Assembly: GCF_036884655.1 (NCBI RefSeq)
Contig: NC_088354.1
Location: 10,704,501-10,768,500, forward strand
Source: Musa acuminata AAA Group
Lineage: Eukaryota; Streptophyta; Magnoliopsida; Zingiberales; Musaceae
Direction: 5' to 3'
DNA: 64,000 bases
Both the position numbers and the translations under genes were made by a program. Below, piece after piece: positions 57,593 to 64,000 of the stretch. The stretch's first letter is position 1, and every line of letters begins with the position of its first letter. The notes below the pieces were generated by a model. The model was not told the origin of the DNA, ran no database searches, and worked only from the letters and a program-made list of their open reading frames with translations.

Positions 57593-60500
57593 CTATCCGG
57601 TGTTCCTCATGCCGGCAGCGATGCCCTTCATCGTCAAGATGAGGGTGTCTTCGAGCCCAGGGGCATATTCACTGGCTGGATTCAATTTCACCAGATCGGC
57701 GGCTGGATCGTCAGAATCGACATCCTTCAATATGTGAGGCTTCACATTTATGATGAAGTCAGGATCCCTCATTCGCTTCAGTGTATATGCTTGACAAACA
57801 TTTAGAGTCGTTATATAGGCATGGCGCAACCGCAGTCGTTGTTTCAGATAAGGATCTCCTTCAAGAAGATCCCTGTGACCGGCAACCTGCAAAAGTTTGC
57901 AGAGGTCGTGTTTCAGGATCAGAAAATTGTACGAAATCGATAAGACTAATGGAGAAGCCACTGTATGTACCAAATTTCCTGTTGTTTTATTGGTATTACT
58001 TACCCAACAGCACAGGTAGATTAAGTTAGTTTATCCTATGTTCTTATTTTTCTTTTTTAAGTTCGTTTATAAATGAGCAAATGAACAAGGACATACCACA
58101 ACATTATAGCATTTCCTTCAACCTAATCAACATAAACAGAGAAGTAGAGCTCACCTGAAGAAGAAGCTGTTTTGTCTCTTCATAGTTGGCCCATAGTCGC
58201 TCCCCAAATGGCCATAACGCCTCAGAAACAAGCAATTTGTCGTAGATAGCAGCTATTCCTGGATCTCCCTTAGCAAAGACCATCTCAACCAAATCTATTG
58301 TAACCCTAAAAAAGGGCCACTCCTTGTACATCTCCTTTAGCATATGAAGATTTCTGATATCCTTGTGCATGACATGCTTGAAAGCTGCACCAAAGCCTAG
58401 CCATACAGGAAGATGAAACCTTGTCTGGGTCCAAGCAAAAATCCATGGAATTGCTCGAAGTGATTCTATTCCCCCGCTAGGCTTCCGTTTTGATGGACGA
58501 CTACCAATGTTCATCCTACCATATTCTGTCTCAGGTGTGGCCTGTAAATTACAAGAAGACAGATTTACATAATGACAGCAATATTCACTGTTTTATGTGA
58601 ACTGGGCCAAAATAAACATGTGAAATCATGCCGTATAATGTTGACCAAAATTTGAAATTATATTGGACCGTAGATAATAATAGGCATTTGAAATTTTGAA
58701 GAAGGTAGGAGGAATGCATGATATAATCAAAAACCAAGCCTGGAAATTAACTAAGTGAAGAAAAGAATAATAACATTACCAGAATTTACATTGTCAAACA
58801 AGGGGAATCTGGATAACAGAATTCTTCTAAAATTGTCTACAATGTCTTCTCGAGGATGAGTCATATATCAGTCCAAGGCTCCAAACACTGATTTTAACCA
58901 GTCAGACCAAGGACAATTACCGGTATACCCATACTGTAACAGTCCAAACAGTTGCTAAAACCGGTATTAGACCAGGATTAAAATCCTTGCTTTAAACATT
59001 TTACTATGAATTAGAGAAATGCAAAATGAATAATAGTATTTGCAAAACCAAGTAAACTAGCAGACGTTCAAACGCACAGCTTCATGATAGTTAACACACA
59101 TACATTCTAAGCTAAGGCTTTTTGTTTTTCATCCATTATTGGCTAAATATTACTTCTGCAGCAGCATAAATATAGAAAAAAGACTACTTACCAGTCGGAA
59201 ATATTCAACAAAACGAGGTTCCTTGAAAACTATTGAGCGATACTCCTCTGTGGCCACTACAGTCATCTCATCCATCAGAGCACGCCATTCTGGCTTAGGT
59301 GGAATTGGAGGGTGCATACCATGTTCAAGAGTAGCAGCTGTAAATCGTTGAAGTGTTCTAAAGCATAAATGCTCCTCCCCAAATGACTGTTCAATTACTT
59401 CACCTTGAATTGTCACACGAAATGATCCATTAATTGTTTCTGGTGGCTGAGACAATATAGCAAGATGTGTAGGGCCACCTCCTCTTCCAACAGTCCCACC
59501 TCGACCATGAAACATTGTCAATTTCACACCATATTGCTTAGCAACCTTGACAAGCTCCTCTTGAGCTTTATATAACTGCCAAGCTGCAGAAAGACGACCA
59601 GCATCCTTCCCTGAATCAGAATAACCAATCATGACTTCCTGCTTTCCGCTGATCCTGTTCATGTACCAATCTATTGAAAACAATCGGGCTAAAGCTGCAG
59701 GAGCGGCCTCAAGATCTGCAAGTTTTTCAAATAATGGGACAACTCTTAGTGGTTTCTTCACACGACACTCACGTTGCAAGAGCTCCACAGCGAGCACATC
59801 TGATGGAGCAGTTGCCATTGAGATGATATAAGCCCCAAAACTATCAGAAGGAAGTTCTGCAATAACATGTAATGTCTGCAAAACATCGGCAATTTCCTCT
59901 GTTTGTGGAAGGTCAGGACCAAATAGAGGGCGCTTGCCTCTTAGTTCACATAACAACCAGTCCTGGCGTTTTTCTTCAGACCAATCATGGTATGATCCAA
60001 TTCCAAGATAATTTGTAATTGCATCAAGCACATCAGTGTGCCTATCAGATTCTTGCCTAATATCAAGTCTCACAAGAGAAAGGCCAAATGTGGATACTTG
60101 GCGCAAGAAGTCAAGAAGGCTTCCATCAGCAATAGGTCTATCGCCACAAGAGCAGAGTGACCTGTAACAGAGCTCAAGGGGTTCCAGAAGCTACAAAAGG
60201 AAATAAATTGTACTGAGAAGATAATACATGATGACTATCTAAAAGAAACCAAAACATCTACATGCGAGTCATTTGAACATGCATGCAAGTGTACATGTAG
60301 TCATGTGTGAAGATAAGATGGAAATATTCTGATAAAAAAGGCTGCCAACTGCATGAGGCTACTGCCAATGCTGGAGGATCTGGAAAGGCATGACTGTCTG
60401 CAGTTTTATTTCCACATGAGTAGTAACTATCTCATTTTTCAACTCAATGATTCCATATTGTAATGGAGCAACTTTATGGATCAAATTTCACACTCCTAAA

Positions 60501-61364
60501 ACTTAGTATGAGTAACCACGTTGCTTAGATGAAATGCAAAAAGCTTCAAACATGTATTTATAAATATAGTCGTAGCAAGGTTCTGAAATGGAACTTATTT
60601 AGAACTTTTCTCTTCTACATGAACAAAACATACTTAAAGATATTGTTCAAATTCAAATGATTAGACAACTAATGGAATCTTCTTCCTAGACCTTTTTGGC
60701 TCAAAGTTTGTGAAAGATTTGACAACTATCCAGACAAGCAAAAGATTTGACAGATAACCTGCTCAACGTTTGTAAAAGTTGCATCCTCTGATATGTCTGA
60801 AATTCCATTTGTTAACAAATGGCGAGAACGCTCACGTGTATTATACAGCTTATCCCTCACATCACCAAGTATAACACGATATGGCTCACTAGGTGGAACT
60901 TGTTTCCAGAATTCTGCATCAAAATTGAAAATTATCAGACTAGAACAATTCAAGCCCCATCCTAACAGACTGAACAATTCCAAGCAATACTTCGGTTCAA
61001 ATATCTTTCCAGTGTCTCTGTTTAAATTGTACAAAATAAAAGGAATGGATGTTCTAATGAAAATTAGTTATATGATAGAAAAAGAGAGTTATGCACTTTC
61101 CTCGGATAAATAAACAAAAGAAGGTAGATCAGAATTTAAATTCAAACCAGGATGTTTTATGAATGCTGTTCAATCTTATCATCAATAAAATAAAGTGCCT
61201 AGCCAACCATAGAGGAAGAATACCTAGACTAAGTATTTTTGTATAAACCCACAAAATTGTATAAAACGTATCAAAACAGTATATCAAAACTTGTAGCCAA
61301 TGACTACTCCTTGTAATAGTATGAAAGTACATTTTAAACTCTATTGCTATTTTACAGAGGGCAG

Positions 61365-61421
<57 letters not shown>

Positions 61422-64000
61422 CTAGAGCATGTTAACTAAGAGGGTATATTAGCTCGATTTGTGTTTAATCCCATATTATAATTTCTATTATTATTACAAA
61501 ACACTTTTGCAAAACATGCTTCTTATCTTAGCTAAAACAACGACATCAATAGTTGCTTTAGGTCTGAATTAAACTACATTTTAAACTCTTACACATATAG
61601 AGATGCAAAATGATATGCTCTTCCACACAAAAAAAAGTGCAACACTAAGAGAAATATTATAGGAGTTAATATATATTGTTCCCAGAAAAGCAGCAAATGA
61701 CATCAAATGAAACTTGAGGAATATTAGGTTCAGTTCCAAGTCAAAGCAATGTATTAGAGTAAGAAAATGATAATCATACTTTACAGTTCATTTATGACTT
61801 GTTGTATACTGAGTATACCTATATAGTGCTTTGCATCTTTCTTTGTCGACTGGTGAAGTTCATTTGCTCGTTCTCGAAGTTCATTGGAGCAGCGCCACAT
61901 AGATAACTACAACATTTTTAAAAAAGGTTAGCAGCATGGAAGGTAAAGAAAAACACTTCCTCAACTGAATGTTACACCAGCAGAGATAGGATAGGATGGT
62001 TTATACTTTGTAGTTTGTAGTACCTCAAACATCAAATCTTCTATCTGAGAATAGTACAAGCTTGCAGCTATCATTCTAGCCAACAAGCATACATCCCTTG
62101 TGACCTCTGGAGTAACTCTGGGATTTCCTGCATCATTTACACAAACATATTATCACATAAATATTAATATATTCCCACACTAGTGCTGTATTTTCCTAAA
62201 GAGTTCTTACTCTGTTGTACATGATCATATAGTAGGCATAAGAAAACTATACACAGATATTCTATGCAAGAGAATAACAAATTTAAGCAGATATCTTCAG
62301 AACATATTATACCATCACGATCCCCGCCCATCCAGGAAGAAAACTGAATGAGAGGAGCATTATAAGGGACACGCTCATTTATTCCGATGTTCTTCAGAGC
62401 TGTATCAACACGACGCAAAAATTTTGGTACACCTTTCCAAATTGTTTCGTGGAAGTAGCTCATTCCGGCACGCATCTCATCTTGTGGAGTGGGAGGTGTT
62501 CTTCGTATTTCATCAGTTCGAAATGCAGCTTGAATCTGCAAACAGACAAAAGGAAAGCTGTAGTAATAAGCATATCATGAGGCCTCAGCCTTTACTTTTT
62601 TCTGCTCTCATTAACAATATTATGTTCCTTTCTTATCTTCTCAGACGCCTTTGGAGAAGCCCAGGAGGTAAGTTTCCACTTTCATGTTCCATCTAACTAC
62701 ATATACTTGCTATGAGATTGGAGAAAAAAACTCTTTAGTGGCCATTACCAGTCCTATACATTTATGGCTATAGCTTGACGGAACCAAATGAGAAGGTTCA
62801 TTTGTCTTAAACAAGGTCATAAGCATCAATAGGAGATAACTCTGAAAGTGAGCATTTAAGAAAAATATTAGTCTTATAGAGCTTAGTAGTATAGAAGAGT
62901 TAAGCTATAAATTGGTATAGTACACTATTTAAAGGAAAAGATCTCCAATGGTCATTCCAAATATATTAAACCAATATCTTGAATAGCCATACTTAAAACT
63001 GATCTAACTAAAAGAAAGGAATCCATTCAAAATTTGTTTCTTAGCCTCAAGAAGATTCAATAAGATTCATACATTCATGCACAGCTTCATATATCTAACA
63101 ACTAGAACATACGACAGACCTTATCTAGAAGCTGATGAGAGAGTTATAATACAACGTGTTGTTGGCTTCACTTAGAAACAAAGCTAACCAGGCCATAGCT
63201 AATTAACAATTGGATTATGTACAAGTTCATTAAATATCAATATCACAAATTCATTGGACAACAATAAGATTTTGTTCCCTGGTACAATGGCAAGGTTACT
63301 CCTTTGTGACCTGGGAAACAAGGGTTCGAGTCACAGCAACAACCTCTTTAAATATTTAAATGTAAGGCTGCATACATTGGCCCTCCCCATACCCCGTATT
63401 GGCGGGAGCCTCGTGTACTGGGCACGCCCTTATTACTATATAACGAAGGAGTTATACAACCAAGTTACCTCTCTCTGAAGAGCTTCATCGAGCTCATGCT
63501 GATCATCAGGAGTTATATCCTTGGCTGTCAGTTGTGTCAAGCAATTCCTTATCCTGTATGTCAAATATTGTAAATAGAAAAAGTTAATAATATTTGCTGA
63601 ACCACATAAGAGTACTTATGCCACCTTTAGTAAAAACTGAACTGGCTGATCACAAAACATGTGAATGAGAGTCTATGGTGATTGTCACAGAGGAGACAAA
63701 CGCATACAAGAAATTTTCAAATATGAGTATGTCTAACAAGCACATTAGGAGCAAAATGTCTGATATTGTCATGAGAATGGATTTTCTAAAGAAAATTGTC
63801 TCAGGTATATCGCCAAGAGCTTTTAAAAAGACCTGCCATGTTTCTGAAGCAGTGATCTCCTGATTGATTGTGTTGGATGTGCAGTTAAAACCAGATCAAC
63901 TGTCTGGTTCTTCAGAGCATCAAAGACCTCCACTGGTGATTTATGCAGTTGCTCGACAAGCCTTTTAAGAGTCTCTTCGATGTCGGATTCAGTGGTTGCA
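57593..64000 (-). CDS. PPC: Plant-type phosphoenolpyruvate carboxylase, C-terminal 833 residues (runs off the right edge)
   Basis: Cytosolic enzyme that carboxylates PEP with bicarbonate to oxaloacetate. Exons visible (minus): 63833->64000, 63469-63553, 62313-62535, 62024-62127, 61819-61906, 60759-60913, 59192-60190, 58155-58541, 57593-57886; all GT-AG and in frame. Landmarks: [14 protein letters not shown] (catalytic His), [41 protein letters not shown] and the glycine loop [31 protein letters not shown] has Ala at the position where C4 enzymes have Ser, so it is a C3-type housekeeping or CAM-type form. About 130 N-terminal residues, including the regulatory phosphoserine, lie outside the window. 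The C-terminus is RNTG instead of the QNTG usual for plant-type enzymes. Confidence 0.97.
61365..61419. repeat. Compound (TA)n(GA)n microsatellite in a PEPC intron
   Basis: About 12 TA units followed directly by about 15 GA units, within the intron between the exons at 60759-60913 and 61819-61906. Confidence 0.95.
63276..63432 (+). mobile_element. tRNA-derived SINE (Au-like) in a PEPC intron
   Basis: The sequence ggtacaatggcaaggttactcc (A-box region) is followed by ctttgtgacctggg and gggttcgagtc (B box, 63322-63332), the two-part RNA polymerase III promoter. Then comes a body with aaggctgcatacattg, ccctccccataccccg and ggcgggagcctcgtgtactgg. That order is the hallmark of the Au family of plant SINEs as I recall it. 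It lies in the plus orientation, antisense to PEPC, between the exons at 63469-63553 and 62313-62535. Target duplications were not resolved. Confidence 0.8.

Noticed and set aside
57593..57620. Bacterial-type PEPC identity suggested by the RNTG end
   Set aside because: All internal sequence (for example [16 protein letters not shown] and [10 protein letters not shown]) is plant-type, and the insertions of bacterial-type plant PEPC are absent.

Overview
This window is nuclear DNA of a flowering plant. The genes have many short introns, GC-rich first exons and AT-rich introns and spacers, and much of the sequence is plant LTR retrotransposon. The LTR families and coding style suggest a monocot, most likely the banana family (Musaceae), but that is an inference from remembered sequence style and was not tested by a search. 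No bacterial-type operon, CRISPR array or rRNA gene was seen.

Layout. 1-14.7 kb is repeat-rich: copia-like LTR scraps, a solo LTR (2043-2664), one small intact-looking CLE signalling-peptide gene (3631-3861, minus), and a decayed Ty3/gypsy element (about 4440-14640) split by a younger Tat/Retand-type gypsy element (5354-12001, minus). The younger element has a perfect 5-bp target duplication, a large internal deletion and an extra antisense gene. 16.1-23.9 kb holds a nine-exon minus-strand gene for an SPD1/ycf45-like plastid ATPase. At 25.4-26.5 kb is a CIN-type TCP transcription factor with a miR319-type site, and at 27.1-28.4 kb an IQD calmodulin-binding protein. After a 4-kb gene-poor stretch come prefoldin subunit 6 (33.1-34.1 kb), alpha-1,2-mannosidase MNS3 (34.8-40.1 kb) and a putative plastid protein (40.7-42.1 kb). 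A second repeat patch (42.8-45.8 kb) separates these from an unrecognised plus-strand gene (46.5-48.0 kb), a heavy-metal-associated isoprenylated protein (49.9-50.4 kb), mannosyltransferase ALG9 (51.4-57.0 kb) and a plant-type PEP carboxylase (57.6 kb to beyond the right edge).

The genes have unrelated jobs, as is normal in a plant chromosome. The one functional pairing is ALG9 and MNS3: ALG9 adds alpha-1,2-mannoses to the N-glycan precursor in the ER, and MNS3 later removes one of them. Exon models were built by hand from GT/GC..AG boundaries, reading-frame continuity and remembered family sequences; every joined model closes in frame. The points most worth a second look are the unannotated-looking CLE gene, the retroelement with its antisense gene and deletion scar, three GC-AG introns, a cysteine in the invariant basic region of the TCP domain, and an unusual RNTG C-terminus on a plant-type PEPC.
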